Positions 46,884-56,684 of a stretch of 64,000 nt of DNA are shown in pieces. Numbering within the stretch: position 1 is the first letter of the stretch; every line of letters begins with the position of its first letter. A model generated the notes under the pieces. It ran no database searches and was not told the DNA's origin. It saw nothing but the letters and a program-made list of their open reading frames with translations. Origin of the DNA: PXAP01 sp964421595 (GTDB lineage: Bacteria > Bacteroidota > Bacteroidia > Bacteroidales > PUMT01). A program made the translations under genes and the position numbers. Location of the stretch: the NCBI GenBank assembly GCA_964421595.1, contig CAYQXY010000025.1, positions 16,358-80,357 of the forward strand. Reading direction: 5' to 3'.

Positions 46884-46925
46884 TTAAAGCCACCTCCCCA
46901 GGTGTAGTCCGATTTAAGCGCAATT
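46884..46925 (+). repeat. Dispersed structured repeat, copy 4 (3' part only)
   Basis: TTAAAGCCACCTCCCCAGGTG, TAGTCCGATTT and AAGCG match the 3' third of copies 1 and 2, including the CACC...GGTG hairpin. It lies 35 nt after the GH32 stop codon. Confidence 0.6.
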
Positions 46926-46986
46926 TGCTTTAATTAGTATAAAAAACTTGTTTAGCTTTGCGGTTATTTTCTAATATTTTCAAAAA

Positions 46987-47742
46987 ATGTTGTCAGAGCT
47001 GGCAGGTTCTCTTTCATATACTCACTGGATCATTCTGATAATTGCAGCGCTCTTCACTGGCATGGCCAAAACGGGTATTTACGGACTGGGCATTCTTGTT
47101 GCCCCTGTACTTGCTGTGGTTTTCGGAGGCAAGGTATCATCAGGATTGCTGCTTCCCATGTTATCCATGGCAGACATCCTTGCCGTTATTTATTATAACC
47201 GGCATGCCAGCTGGCCTCATCTATGGAAACTGTTCCCTTTCGCTGCCCTGGGTGTAATAATTGCCATGTGGGTTGGTGAAGTTATCAATGACAATACATT
47301 CAAGATTATAATGGGTGTATTTATTCTTGGCGGACTGCCGGTTATGATATGGCGGGAGCGGATGAATAATGTAACGCCACTGTCAGGCAATTGGTGGTCA
47401 GGGAGTATATTCGGAATAACAGGTGGCTTCAGCACAATGATAGGCAACGCTGCCGGCCCGATAATGAGCCTTTACCTGCTGGCCATGCAATTACCAAAGA
47501 ATGTCCTGATCGGCACGGGCGCCTGGTTTTTTTTGATAATTAACCTGTTTAAAATACCTTTCCATGTATTTGTATGGAAAACCATTACCCCTTATTCCAT
47601 TTCCCTGAACCTGATGATGTGGCCGGTAATTCTGATTGGCGGCTTCCTGGGTATAAAGCTTGTGAGGATAATACCGGAGAAACCTTTCAGGTGGCTGGTT
47701 ATTATAATGACTGCACTGGCCTCATTAAGGCTGTTTTTTTAA
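46987..47742 (+). CDS. TauE/SafE family membrane permease
   Basis: The protein is 251 residues, hydrophobic, with about eight membrane helices. The repeat-type motifs are GMAKTGIYGLGILVAPVLAV in the first half and GGFSTMIGNAAGPIMSLYLL in the second, typical of TauE/SafE (DUF81) permeases. These carry sulfite, sulfoacetate or other organic anions, mostly outward. The substrate here is unknown. A -7-like TAGCTTTG at 46953-46960 stands 27 nt before the ATG. Confidence 0.85.
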   Translation: MLSELAGSLSYTHWIILIIAALFTGMAKTGIYGLGILVAPVLAVVFGGKVSSGLLLPMLSMADILAVIYYNRHASWPHLWKLFPFAALGVIIAMWVGEVINDNTFKIIMGVFILGGLPVMIWRERMNNVTPLSGNWWSGSIFGITGGFSTMIGNAAGPIMSLYLLAMQLPKNVLIGTGAWFFLIINLFKIPFHVFVWKTITPYSISLNLMMWPVILIGGFLGIKLVRIIPEKPFRWLVIIMTALASLRLFF

Positions 47743-47760
47743 ATTATCCTCTTCCAGGGC

Positions 47761-50364
47761 TTAGCGTTTGTGCTTAAGATCATTGAGTGAAACTATTCTT
47801 ATATCTTTGTCATTACTAATTGACTGACGGGTAACAATCTGCACAGTTTTTTTCCTTCCGGGAACCAGATCGAAAAAATTGTCGCTGAATGTGGCATCGG
47901 CATCGCTTGTTTGAAGGTAAACATTCCTTACAAGTTTGTCACTTTCCAGTTCAACTGAATAGCCTTCCCTTCTCCGGCTGCGGGTAAACTTAATTTCTGA
48001 ATCCGGAAGTTCCATGTATCGCGGTCCTGTAAAATAAAGGTTATTGGTTGAGACAGTTTTGCCGTCAATGACAAGGTCTGTTACCAGGAAAATACTGCCG
48101 GGCCGGTCGCCGGCCGGCAATAATGATTCAACTAAGGAATGCGCCCTGGTGCTTGTATTTGGAAGGATATGTACCTTCTCATTTGCAGACCAGAGTATTT
48201 TTCCGTTAAAGTCCATTAAAGCAAGGCTGATTTCTCCCTCTGCCGGTTCAAGTCTGTCAGATACTACGTATGTATTGATATTGTCACCTTCTATAGCAGG
48301 TGAGATTATCACCTCCTGGAAGGCTTTTTTAATCGCGTAATGGGAGGCTTTCCACCTGTTGTGATAGTCGACGGTTGACCATGAAATTGTAGGCCAACAA
48401 TCATTTAGCTGCCAGTACAGGGTGCCCATGCAATGGGGCATTGACCTTCTGTGGGACTCAGCAGCCGTTTTATAGGCTTTAGCTTGCAGAAGCTGACTTA
48501 CATAGGTAAAATCTTCGAACTCTTCCGGAACATCATAGTACATTTCCATGTACCACCTTATCATATCATTTCCATTAAAACCCTCTGCTATATATGGCAT
48601 GTTGCTTCTTTGCCTTTTTCTTATTATTTCTGAGTTTAAATCCATATCGCCTTCAGCAGCAAAACTTTTTATTGTCTGCATTCCGGGAAATGCCTGTAAA
48701 CCCCACTCACTTACAAATCTCGGCACCATTACACCGTAGTTTGAGAACGGGCTCTGGCCAAACCACACTGTCCAGTCATGTTCATCACCGGACCGGCGGT
48801 CGGCGAGCTGGTTATTGCCGGAGGAGGGCGAAGAAGACCAGTATGTATTCTTCGGATCAAATTCCCTTACAGCAGCAGGTAATATCTCATGGAAAATCCT
48901 TTGATACGTGGCCCACATAAAGTCTCTCTGTTCCGGTGTGTAAAGATCCTGCCACCCCCAGTGATGCCAGCCGTGAAGGTTCTCGTTGTTCCCGCACCAT
49001 AGGGCTACTGAAGCATGGTTCCTGAGTCTTTTTATATTGTATTCCGCTTCTTTCCTTATGTTGTCAAGGTGGGCTTCGTCGCCGGGCTGCAGCGCACATG
49101 CAAACATGAAATCCTGCCACACAAGCAAGCCGTTGCGGTCGCAAAGCTGATAAAAATAATCTTCCTCGTATATGGCTCCACCCCAGACTCGCAGCATATT
49201 CATTCCTGCTTCAGTTGCATTCCTTACAAGATTTTGATAATCTTCATCAGTTACTTGAGTTGTAAGTGTTTCAGAAGGTATTACGTTTGAACCTTTCATG
49301 AAAACCGGAATGCCATTTACCTCAAAATAGAAGCTGTGGCCTACTTCATCCGGATTTTGTACCAGCCTGACCGTTCTTATACCATAGTCAAGCTGATAGT
49401 TATCAATAAGTTTGCCATCCTTTTCCAGTCTGAAATCGAAATTATACAGGTGGGGTTCTCCCAGTCCATTGGTCCACCATAATTCCGGATCTTCAATTGA
49501 AAAATTAAATTTTGTTTTGTTTGCTCCGGCTGCGAGTTCAATTGCTTCAGATAAACCGGAAGCATCACCATTAATGTACAGCGACATTACATATTCACCT
49601 CCGGTTACAGACTGAATTTCAATTTCAGAAGTGATACCAGCCCTGTTGTTATCAATTGAAACTGTCTCAAGATATATATCATCAATTTTTGAGTCATTCC
49701 ATATCTTAAGGTATACCGGCCTCCATATGCCCGATGTTACAAGCCTGGGCCCCCAGTCCCATCCGTAATGAAAAGGAGCCTTTCGGGTGAATACATTAGT
49801 CTGCTTACCTTCCGGCGCCTGCTCATTACTGGCAGGAATGAGAAAATCAAGTTTCTCAAGTTTTTCCATTCCCCGCTTTACGGGAGAATGAAAATATATA
49901 TGCAATTCATTATCACCTTCATACAGATATTCAAGACAATTTACTTCCCATCCGATAAACATATTGTCTGCCTCGAGAATCTTATGACCGTTAAGATATA
50001 CATCTGCATATGTATCAAGCCCCTTAAAATGAAGTTCTGCTGCATCCATTTCGAGCAAGTTCCGGCTAACTTTAAAAACAGTTTTGTATTCCCAGTCCTC
50101 GTTCTCAATCCATTGTATGTCAAATTCATTTAACCTGTAAAATAAGTCCTCAATTATTTCGTTTTCAAACAGGTCAGAATGAACTGTGCCGGGGACTTTG
50201 CCGGGCAGCCATGCATCCTTGCCGGCTTGTGAAAAGAACCACTTACCATTCAGTTCAATCATCATCATTGAACCATCCTGGTCGTCAGCCCGGTTACATG
50301 AAGTAAAAACAGACAGTATAAATAAATATGTAAGAAAGGAATGTTTTAATACTTTGGTGCTCAT
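47761..50364 (-). CDS. GH2 beta-mannosidase, lipoprotein
   Basis: The protein is 867 residues with a lipoprotein Cys at 23 (VFTSC). Layout: sugar-binding jelly roll (about 35-220, WLPGKVPGTVHSDLF), immunoglobulin-like domain, TIM barrel (about 340-650), C-terminal beta domains. Acid/base E461 in ALWCGNNENLHGW and nucleophile E553 in RFVSEWGLQAFP, with the mannosidase-type segment FHYGWDWGPRLVTSGIW. It removes terminal beta-mannose from mannan oligosaccharides or N-glycan cores. Being a lipoprotein, it works in the periplasm or at the surface. Its 3' end lies 18 nt from the convergent TauE gene. Confidence 0.93.
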   Translation of the reverse strand: MSTKVLKHSFLTYLFILSVFTSCNRADDQDGSMMMIELNGKWFFSQAGKDAWLPGKVPGTVHSDLFENEIIEDLFYRLNEFDIQWIENEDWEYKTVFKVSRNLLEMDAAELHFKGLDTYADVYLNGHKILEADNMFIGWEVNCLEYLYEGDNELHIYFHSPVKRGMEKLEKLDFLIPASNEQAPEGKQTNVFTRKAPFHYGWDWGPRLVTSGIWRPVYLKIWNDSKIDDIYLETVSIDNNRAGITSEIEIQSVTGGEYVMSLYINGDASGLSEAIELAAGANKTKFNFSIEDPELWWTNGLGEPHLYNFDFRLEKDGKLIDNYQLDYGIRTVRLVQNPDEVGHSFYFEVNGIPVFMKGSNVIPSETLTTQVTDEDYQNLVRNATEAGMNMLRVWGGAIYEEDYFYQLCDRNGLLVWQDFMFACALQPGDEAHLDNIRKEAEYNIKRLRNHASVALWCGNNENLHGWHHWGWQDLYTPEQRDFMWATYQRIFHEILPAAVREFDPKNTYWSSSPSSGNNQLADRRSGDEHDWTVWFGQSPFSNYGVMVPRFVSEWGLQAFPGMQTIKSFAAEGDMDLNSEIIRKRQRSNMPYIAEGFNGNDMIRWYMEMYYDVPEEFEDFTYVSQLLQAKAYKTAAESHRRSMPHCMGTLYWQLNDCWPTISWSTVDYHNRWKASHYAIKKAFQEVIISPAIEGDNINTYVVSDRLEPAEGEISLALMDFNGKILWSANEKVHILPNTSTRAHSLVESLLPAGDRPGSIFLVTDLVIDGKTVSTNNLYFTGPRYMELPDSEIKFTRSRRREGYSVELESDKLVRNVYLQTSDADATFSDNFFDLVPGRKKTVQIVTRQSISNDKDIRIVSLNDLKHKR

Positions 50365-50640
50365 TTTATATCGGGACTTTTATTAAAACACAGATGTCTT
50401 AAATTATGTGGTACTTTCTACGCAGTATCATGCAAATATGCGAAATAAAAAGATGCAGGTAACGAATTACTGAAGAAATTTCTTGTGACGATTTGACGCA
50501 ATTAGTTTTGATTCATATTGTTTTTTTGTTAAATTCAAATTTTGGTTATTATTCAAACTGCAGGTACCTGTAAATAATTCTTGAACAAAATTTTCTCAAT
50601 GCTGTTGAAGTTATTATTACTAACCTTTAATAATAAAAAT

Positions 50641-51456
50641 ATGAATAAGTTTACCGGATTAAAAATATACACCTTCTTTATTATTGGAGTTTTGCTGTTA
50701 GTAAGTAGTTGTGATGATAAAAGCGACGATAACGGGCCTGATCCTGATCAAGACCCCGTTTCCCTGGATCTTGAGATCACCAGGGGAACAGTTGAAGATA
50801 TTGATGGAAATGTTTACGAAACAGTAATTATAGGTGGTCAGGAGTGGATGGCGGAAAACCTGATGACAACTCATTACAATGATGGCACTCCAATTGTATT
50901 TCCTGGCGGGAATAATGACATATGGCTATCCAATACCTCCGGAGCCTATAATTGGTACAATGATGCTGAAAGTAATAAAGATTATTATGGTGCGGTTTAT
51001 AACTGGCATGCAGTAACAAATACAGCACGCCTTTGCCCCGATGGTTGGCGGGTGCCCAGTAATATTGACTGGTCACAGCTTGTTGATTATCTTACTGTGA
51101 CATACTCATTGTCAAATGATCAGAATGATGTCGGAGGAATAGGCAACAGACTCAAATCCTGCCGTCAGGTGAGATCGCCTCTGGGTGTAGGATGCCTTAC
51201 AACTATACATCCGCGCTGGAACGGACATGATAACCATTATGGATTTGATGATTTTGGTTTTTCTGCCTTACCTATAGGCAGCCTTGAATCAGATTATATT
51301 TCCGACCCCGGAGCATACGGGCGCTGGTGGAGCACCTCTGCCAGCAATGATGATGTGGTTTCCGCATTTACTTATTATATAACCTATGATAATGGCCGGT
51401 TATTCAATAATACACGACCCAAAACAAATGGTTACGCTGTTCGCTGTGTCAGGTGA
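50641..51456 (+). CDS. FISUMP-domain lipoprotein
   Basis: The protein is 271 residues from ATG 50641; an upstream TTG at 50581 would add 20 residues but spoils the signal. Lipobox Cys at 24 (LLLVSSC), then an acidic linker (DDKSDDNGPDPDQDP). The main domain matches the Fibrobacter succinogenes major paralogous repeat: DIDGNVYETVIIGGQEWMAE, YYGAVYNWHAV, LCPDGWRVPS, ending TNGYAVRCVR. It is surface-exposed by inference, function unknown. A 14-bp inverted repeat follows the gene. Confidence 0.88.
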   Translation: MNKFTGLKIYTFFIIGVLLLVSSCDDKSDDNGPDPDQDPVSLDLEITRGTVEDIDGNVYETVIIGGQEWMAENLMTTHYNDGTPIVFPGGNNDIWLSNTSGAYNWYNDAESNKDYYGAVYNWHAVTNTARLCPDGWRVPSNIDWSQLVDYLTVTYSLSNDQNDVGGIGNRLKSCRQVRSPLGVGCLTTIHPRWNGHDNHYGFDDFGFSALPIGSLESDYISDPGAYGRWWSTSASNDDVVSAFTYYITYDNGRLFNNTRPKTNGYAVRCVR

Positions 51457-51496
51457 TGCTTAAAGGATAGTGAATTCATATATTCAATTTGCACTA

Positions 51497-51549
51497 ATGA
51501 ACCGCACCGGGGTAATCCTTTTTTATCCTATCCGTCCGGTGCGGTTCAT
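51497..51549 (+). terminator. Long inverted repeat, probable terminator
   Basis: ATGAACCGCACCGG (51497-51510) and CCGGTGCGGTTCAT (51536-51549) are perfect complements with a 25-nt loop, followed by CTTTCTTA. The poor T-run makes a terminator role likely but not sure. Confidence 0.55.
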
Positions 51550-51693
51550 CTTTCTTATACAGGTTGAAAACAGCTGTATTTATTCCGATTGGTGGTTATT
51601 ATCAGTACTGGGTTCAATATTTAATTTTATTGCAGTCTTGCATGATAAATTCTGAATAAATTATGAAGTGATTGAACAATTTCTGCATCAATT

Positions 51694-53205
51694 ATGTTTA
51701 ATGATATTGAATTTTTGCTTAACAAGAATATGATTAAAAAAGCCATTATAATCGGTGCAGGGTTTTCAGGATTATCAGCTGCATCAGTACTTGCAAAATC
51801 AGGAATTGAGGTAGAAATTTTTGAAAAAAACAGTATTCCAGGTGGGCGCGCAGGAATGATCCGGCAGAATGGTTTTTCTTTTGATATGGGGCCAAGCTGG
51901 TATTGGCTGCCTGATGTTTTTGAAAGATTTTTTAATCTGTTTGGAAAATCAACTTCAGACTATTACTCTCTATGCAGACTTGATCCTTCATACAGGGTAT
52001 TTTATGGCAATAATGAAATTGTTGACATACCCGCAGGGAAAGAAAATGTGATCAGGTTATTTGAATCAATTGAAAAAGGCAGTGGCAAAAAGCTGGAAAA
52101 ATTTCTTGAAGAGGCTGAATATAAGTACACTGTGGGAGTAAACAAGCTGATTTACAAACCGGCCAGGTCAATCCTTGAATATGTAAACTATGATGTTTTT
52201 AAAGGAATATTCAAACTACATCTTTTAAAGTCTTTTCATAATTATGTGCGGGAAAATTTTAAAGATCCCAGGTTATGGGCACTTCTTGAATTTCCTGTTA
52301 TTTTCCTCGGTGCGACACCAAAACGAACTCCGGCATTGTATAGCCTGATGAATCATGCCGATATGGCACTTGGAACATGGTATCCAATGGGAGGTATGTT
52401 TGAAGTGGTTAAAGGATTTGTCAGTCTGGCAGAATCTTTGGGAGCCAGAATTGAATATAATTCACCAGTAGAAAAAATTGTTACAAAAGGCAACAAGGCA
52501 ACCGGTGTATTGGTGAACGGCATATTTCACCCGGCAGATTATATTCTTGGTTCGGCCGACTATCATCATATAGAAAAAGATTTGCTGCCTGACAATAAAA
52601 CTAATTACAACAGCAAATACTGGAATAGCAGGGAAATGGCCCCATCTGCACTTATGTACTTTATCGGGTTAAATAGGAAAACTGAAAAATTACTTCATCA
52701 TAACCTTATGTTTGATCAGGATTTTGAAACCCATGCAAATGAGCTGTTTGAAACACCCCAATGGCCTTCCAATCCCCTGCTTTATACTTCTGTAACTTCA
52801 AAAAGCGACACCAGTACTGCACCTGCAGATATGGAAAATCTTGTTGTGCTTATTCCTGTCGCTCCCGGACTAGAGGACAATGAGTTAACCAGGGAAAAGT
52901 ATTTTGACCTGGTTATGGATCGAATGGAAATTCTTACAGGTGAGTCATTAAAGCAAAATGTAATTATTAAAAAAAGTTATGCTCATAATGATTTTTCATC
53001 CGATTTCAATGCATATAAAGGTAATGCATACGGACTGGGAAATACTTTGATGCAAACCGCAATATTTAAACCCCGGATTCATTCCGGCAAGCTGAATAAT
53101 GTGGTATTCTCCGGTCAGTTGACAGCACCAGGACCTGGCGTGCCACCTTCAATAATAAGTGGACAGGTGGCCGCAGGTGAGTTAATTAAAATGCTTAAAA
53201 ATTAA
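51694..53205 (+). CDS. crtI: Phytoene desaturase
   Basis: The protein is 503 residues from ATG 51694; an ATG at 51730 (residue 13) starts closer to the FAD fold and may be the real start. FAD-binding: AIIIGAGFSGLSAASVLAKS and EKNSIPGGRAG. The CrtI C-terminal signature reads NVVFSGQLTAPGPGVPPSII. It makes lycopene from phytoene in four steps. It heads a four-gene carotenoid unit; the next gene, crtB, follows after 59 nt. Confidence 0.92.
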   Translation: MFNDIEFLLNKNMIKKAIIIGAGFSGLSAASVLAKSGIEVEIFEKNSIPGGRAGMIRQNGFSFDMGPSWYWLPDVFERFFNLFGKSTSDYYSLCRLDPSYRVFYGNNEIVDIPAGKENVIRLFESIEKGSGKKLEKFLEEAEYKYTVGVNKLIYKPARSILEYVNYDVFKGIFKLHLLKSFHNYVRENFKDPRLWALLEFPVIFLGATPKRTPALYSLMNHADMALGTWYPMGGMFEVVKGFVSLAESLGARIEYNSPVEKIVTKGNKATGVLVNGIFHPADYILGSADYHHIEKDLLPDNKTNYNSKYWNSREMAPSALMYFIGLNRKTEKLLHHNLMFDQDFETHANELFETPQWPSNPLLYTSVTSKSDTSTAPADMENLVVLIPVAPGLEDNELTREKYFDLVMDRMEILTGESLKQNVIIKKSYAHNDFSSDFNAYKGNAYGLGNTLMQTAIFKPRIHSGKLNNVVFSGQLTAPGPGVPPSIISGQVAAGELIKMLKN

Positions 53206-53264
53206 CATAGTACTTTGCCGGTTATGCAATCATTAAGACATCTAATATCTTAAACCTGAAAAAA

Positions 53265-54086
53265 ATGAAAGAGTCGTTTGATAAAGTTTCTTTTAGGGCA
53301 AGTAAGTTTACAACTCTTACTTACAGCACTTCTTTTTCTCTCGGCATCAGGTTGTTCAGTAAACGATTCCATGAACCTATATATGCAATTTATGGGTTTG
53401 TCAGACTGGCTGATGAGATTGTCGACTCATTTCACGAGTATGACAGGCAGCACCTTTTAAATGATTTCAAGATCCAGACCCGCGAGGCAATTGAAAACAG
53501 AATAAGCCTTAATCCGATACTAAACAGTTTTCAACATGTGGTAAACTCCTTCGGAATTGAGAAAGATCTTATCGATACCTTTTTGCATAGTATGGAAATG
53601 GACCTTGATAGAAAGTCATACGATCAGTACGGGTATGAAAAGTATATTCTCGGGTCTGCTGAAGTGGTGGGCCTTATGTGCCTGCGCGTTTTTCTTGAAG
53701 GAGATATAAAGAAATATCAGGAGTTAAAAAGCCATGCCATGAGCCTTGGCTCGGCATTTCAGAAAATTAATTTCCTCAGGGATATAAGGACTGATTACAA
53801 AATTCTTGGACGAACTTATTTTCCCGGGGTTGATGTAGAAAACTTTGATCATTCCAAGAGGCGATCTATCGAAATGGATATAGAAAAGGATTTTCGTCAC
53901 GGATACGAGGGAATAAAAAAATTGCCTTCAGGTGTCAGAAAAGGGGTGTATATTGCATACATTTATTATTATAGTTTATTTACGAAAATCAGAAACACAG
54001 CCACCCCTGATTTGTTGAGCAAGAGAATCCGGATATCAAACCTTATGAAGTATCAGTTACTTTTTACTTCATACTTCAAGCATTAA
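53265..54086 (+). CDS. crtB: Phytoene synthase
   Basis: The protein is 273 residues. Two Asp-rich magnesium-binding sites: RLADEIVDSFHEYD in the first third and NFLRDIRTDYKILGR in the second. It joins two geranylgeranyl diphosphates into phytoene. No geranylgeranyl-diphosphate synthase gene (crtE) is inside the window. It sits between crtI and idi on the same strand. Confidence 0.92.
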   Translation: MKESFDKVSFRASKFTTLTYSTSFSLGIRLFSKRFHEPIYAIYGFVRLADEIVDSFHEYDRQHLLNDFKIQTREAIENRISLNPILNSFQHVVNSFGIEKDLIDTFLHSMEMDLDRKSYDQYGYEKYILGSAEVVGLMCLRVFLEGDIKKYQELKSHAMSLGSAFQKINFLRDIRTDYKILGRTYFPGVDVENFDHSKRRSIEMDIEKDFRHGYEGIKKLPSGVRKGVYIAYIYYYSLFTKIRNTATPDLLSKRIRISNLMKYQLLFTSYFKH

Positions 54087-54104
54087 AATAATTTGCAGTG
54101 ACAT

Positions 54105-54635
54105 ATGGAACAGGTTGTATTGGTTGATGAGAATGATGTGGAAACCGGAAGGATGGAAAAGATTGAAGCACATGTAAAAGGTGTTTTACACAGAGCATTT
54201 TCTGTTTTTATTGTAAACAGCTCAGGCCAGCTCCTTTTACAGAGAAGGTCAAAAGAGAAATATCACTCTCCGGGATTATTGACAAATACTTGTTGCAGCC
54301 ACCCCCGGCCTGATGAACCAGTTGAGAAAGCAGCATTAAGAAGATTAATGGAAGAAATGGGGCTCAAGTGCATACTCCACAGGTCATTTTCATTTATATA
54401 CCGGTTTGAGTTCGACAATGGCCTGACAGAACATGAATATGATCATGTACTTTTGGGTATGTGCAACGATGTTCCCGTGCCGGATCCTGAGGAAGTGTCT
54501 GAATACAAATATGCTGATATTGAGATTCTGGAAGATGATATAAGGAAAAACCCTGAGAATTATACAGTATGGTTCAGGATTGCCTATCCCATGGTAAAGG
54601 AGAAGCTAAATGGTTTTATAAAAGACCATAAATAA
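54105..54635 (+). CDS. idi: Isopentenyl-diphosphate delta-isomerase, type I
   Basis: The protein is 176 residues with the Nudix-like fold. Catalytic Cys in LLTNTCCSHPRPDE (C64 by alignment with the TNxxCxHP motif), and the Glu of the active site in TEHEYDHVLLG. It turns isopentenyl into dimethylallyl diphosphate, the starter for the carotenoid chain. It overlaps the next gene by one base (stop TAA sharing A with ATG). Confidence 0.93.
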   Translation: MEQVVLVDENDVETGRMEKIEAHVKGVLHRAFSVFIVNSSGQLLLQRRSKEKYHSPGLLTNTCCSHPRPDEPVEKAALRRLMEEMGLKCILHRSFSFIYRFEFDNGLTEHEYDHVLLGMCNDVPVPDPEEVSEYKYADIEILEDDIRKNPENYTVWFRIAYPMVKEKLNGFIKDHK

Positions 54636-55321
54636 TGTATTACTATCTGTTAATTAATATCTTAGCGGTAATTATTCCCGTTTTGGTAAGCTTTGACAAG
54701 AGAAACTATTTTTTTGCAAGATGGAAATTTCTTTTTCCGGCCATATTTATTTCAGCCGTTTTTTTTGTCTTATGGGATATCTTATTTACCAGCCTGGGAA
54801 TATGGGGATTTAACCCTCGTTATATTACAGGGTTTTATATTTTTAATCTTCCTGTGGAAGAGGTGCTTTTTTTTATATGTATCCCCTTTGCATGTGTGTT
54901 TACATACGATTCGCTTAATTATCTTATCAAAAAAGACTATTTAAGACATGCTTCCGTGCCAGTATCATATGCAGTAGCCACAATACTGATTATTACTGCG
55001 TTTATGAATATTACAAAACTTTATACTTCCGTCACGTTTATCCTTACATCCGCCTTTTTAATGTTCCATATATTATATCTTAGATCTTCGTGGATAGGAA
55101 GGTTTTACTTTGCTTTTATAGTTTTACTTATCCCGTTCTTCATTATTAATGGAATACTTACCGGGACTTTTCTGGAGGAACAGATTGTATGGTATGATGA
55201 TTCAATGAATTTATCATTGAGGATTGGGACAATCCCGATAGAGGACATGGTTTATGGTTTTTTTCTGATACTGATGAATATTTCTATATTCGAGTTTCTA
55301 AAAAGCAGTAAAAAGTACTGA
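54635..55321 (+). CDS. crtY: Lycopene cyclase, fused two-domain CrtYcd type
   Basis: The protein is 228 residues with about six to seven membrane helices in two repeats. Each repeat carries the family acidic motif: FNLPVEEVLFF (first) and GTIPIEDMVYGF (second). This is the fused form of the heterodimeric cyclase known in actinobacteria and many Bacteroidota. It should make beta-carotene from lycopene. It is the last gene of the carotenoid unit. Its stop codon touches the stop codon of the convergent tilS gene with no base between. Confidence 0.88.
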   Translation: MYYYLLINILAVIIPVLVSFDKRNYFFARWKFLFPAIFISAVFFVLWDILFTSLGIWGFNPRYITGFYIFNLPVEEVLFFICIPFACVFTYDSLNYLIKKDYLRHASVPVSYAVATILIITAFMNITKLYTSVTFILTSAFLMFHILYLRSSWIGRFYFAFIVLLIPFFIINGILTGTFLEEQIVWYDDSMNLSLRIGTIPIEDMVYGFFLILMNISIFEFLKSSKKY

Positions 55322-56647
55322 TTATGTCACAAGTTCTATCATCAGTATCTCATTGGTTCGCTCATTTATTTTAAACCTGTCATCAATCCTCTGCCCTGCA
55401 ATCCACACAATCTTGCTGCCGGATGCAATTATCCATGTGTTATCCTTATCGACAAGAGAGAGTTTATTGTCGATAAAGAAATCGCTGACTTTTTTCAGGC
55501 CACTCATGCCAAGGGGCTGAAAATAATCGCCTTTTTCCCATTTTCTCACTATCAGGGGAAAATGCACCAGATGCAGGTCTATGCATGCAATTGATGAAGA
55601 TTTAGGAATGTGAAACCCGGGATTATTGGTATGTATGCTTATTTTTAACCTCAACGGAAATGATAATTCGGTTATTCCTTCTTCTATATAAAACCTGCTT
55701 ATGCCTTCTTCTTTTAGCGGAGTTATTAAAAGCTTATCCCTGTCTTTAACAAGGCGGTGGGTTGGAGAATAAAATTGTTTTCCCGATGAAGAATTTAGTG
55801 AGGTAATTATATCGGGTATCAATTCTTTGGAAAAATTCCATTTTCTAAGAAACTCAAACAGGTAAGTATTTAGAGGTTTGAGTTCCAGTAATTGATCAAT
55901 ATTCAAAGAGCCGCCCTGTTCATTCTCTTCATAAATGTTTTCAAAATTATACTTAATTGATTGGGAAAAGATCATTTCTGCTTCTTTTAACCGATCTGCT
56001 GTTTCTGATATACTATTTATGAAAGCAGGGCTTAACTCAATAAACTCAGGGATTATTTTCAGCCTGATACGATTTCTTTTGTACTTAATATCAAGATTAC
56101 TGGTGTCTTCCCTGTAAGAAATATTATTTCTGTCGGCATATTCTGATATTTGTGTTCTCTGTGCAAATAACAGTGGCCTGACAATTTTTCCATTTTTCGG
56201 TTTTATCCCCGTCAGGCCCTTTATTCCGGTCCCCCTTGCGATATTCAATAAAAATGTTTCAACAAGATCATTTTTGTTATGTGCTATAACTATATAATCA
56301 TAATTCAATTCAATGCTTAATTCTTCAAACCAGGAATATCTGAGTTCTCTTGCTGCCATTTGGATAGATATTCCGCGTTCCATGGCATATTCACGGGTTG
56401 AGAATGATTTGGTGTGAATTAAAATGTTTTGCATCCTGCATGCTTCTTCAACAAATATCTGGTCAGCATCGGATTCTTCACCCCTGAGTGAGAAATTGCA
56501 GTGTGCTGCTGCAGTTCTAAATGGAGATGAGGCGAACAGGTCAAACATAACCATTGAATCAATACCACCACTTATTCCAAGGAGTAAGTTGTCTTTTTCG
56601 CTGAAAAGGAGTTCATAGGCAATATAGTCCTTGAATTCTGCAAGCAT
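55322..56647 (-). CDS. tilS: tRNA(Ile)-lysidine synthase
   Basis: The protein is 441 residues. The ATP-pyrophosphatase loop is GISGGIDSMVM (SGGIDS at 26-31). The central TilS features are HCNFSLRGEESDADQIFVEE, AHNKNDLVETFLLNIARGTG and RNRIRLKIIPEF. The C-terminal TilS domain reads KWEKGDYFQPLGMSGLKKVS. It puts lysidine on C34 of the tRNA that reads AUA, making it isoleucine-specific. It is a single essential gene convergent to crtY. Confidence 0.95.
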   Translation of the reverse strand: MLAEFKDYIAYELLFSEKDNLLLGISGGIDSMVMFDLFASSPFRTAAAHCNFSLRGEESDADQIFVEEACRMQNILIHTKSFSTREYAMERGISIQMAARELRYSWFEELSIELNYDYIVIAHNKNDLVETFLLNIARGTGIKGLTGIKPKNGKIVRPLLFAQRTQISEYADRNNISYREDTSNLDIKYKRNRIRLKIIPEFIELSPAFINSISETADRLKEAEMIFSQSIKYNFENIYEENEQGGSLNIDQLLELKPLNTYLFEFLRKWNFSKELIPDIITSLNSSSGKQFYSPTHRLVKDRDKLLITPLKEEGISRFYIEEGITELSFPLRLKISIHTNNPGFHIPKSSSIACIDLHLVHFPLIVRKWEKGDYFQPLGMSGLKKVSDFFIDNKLSLVDKDNTWIIASGSKIVWIAGQRIDDRFKINERTNEILMIELVT

Positions 56648-56684
56648 TGAATATTATGTTTATTTTAATTTTGAAAGAGAATGC

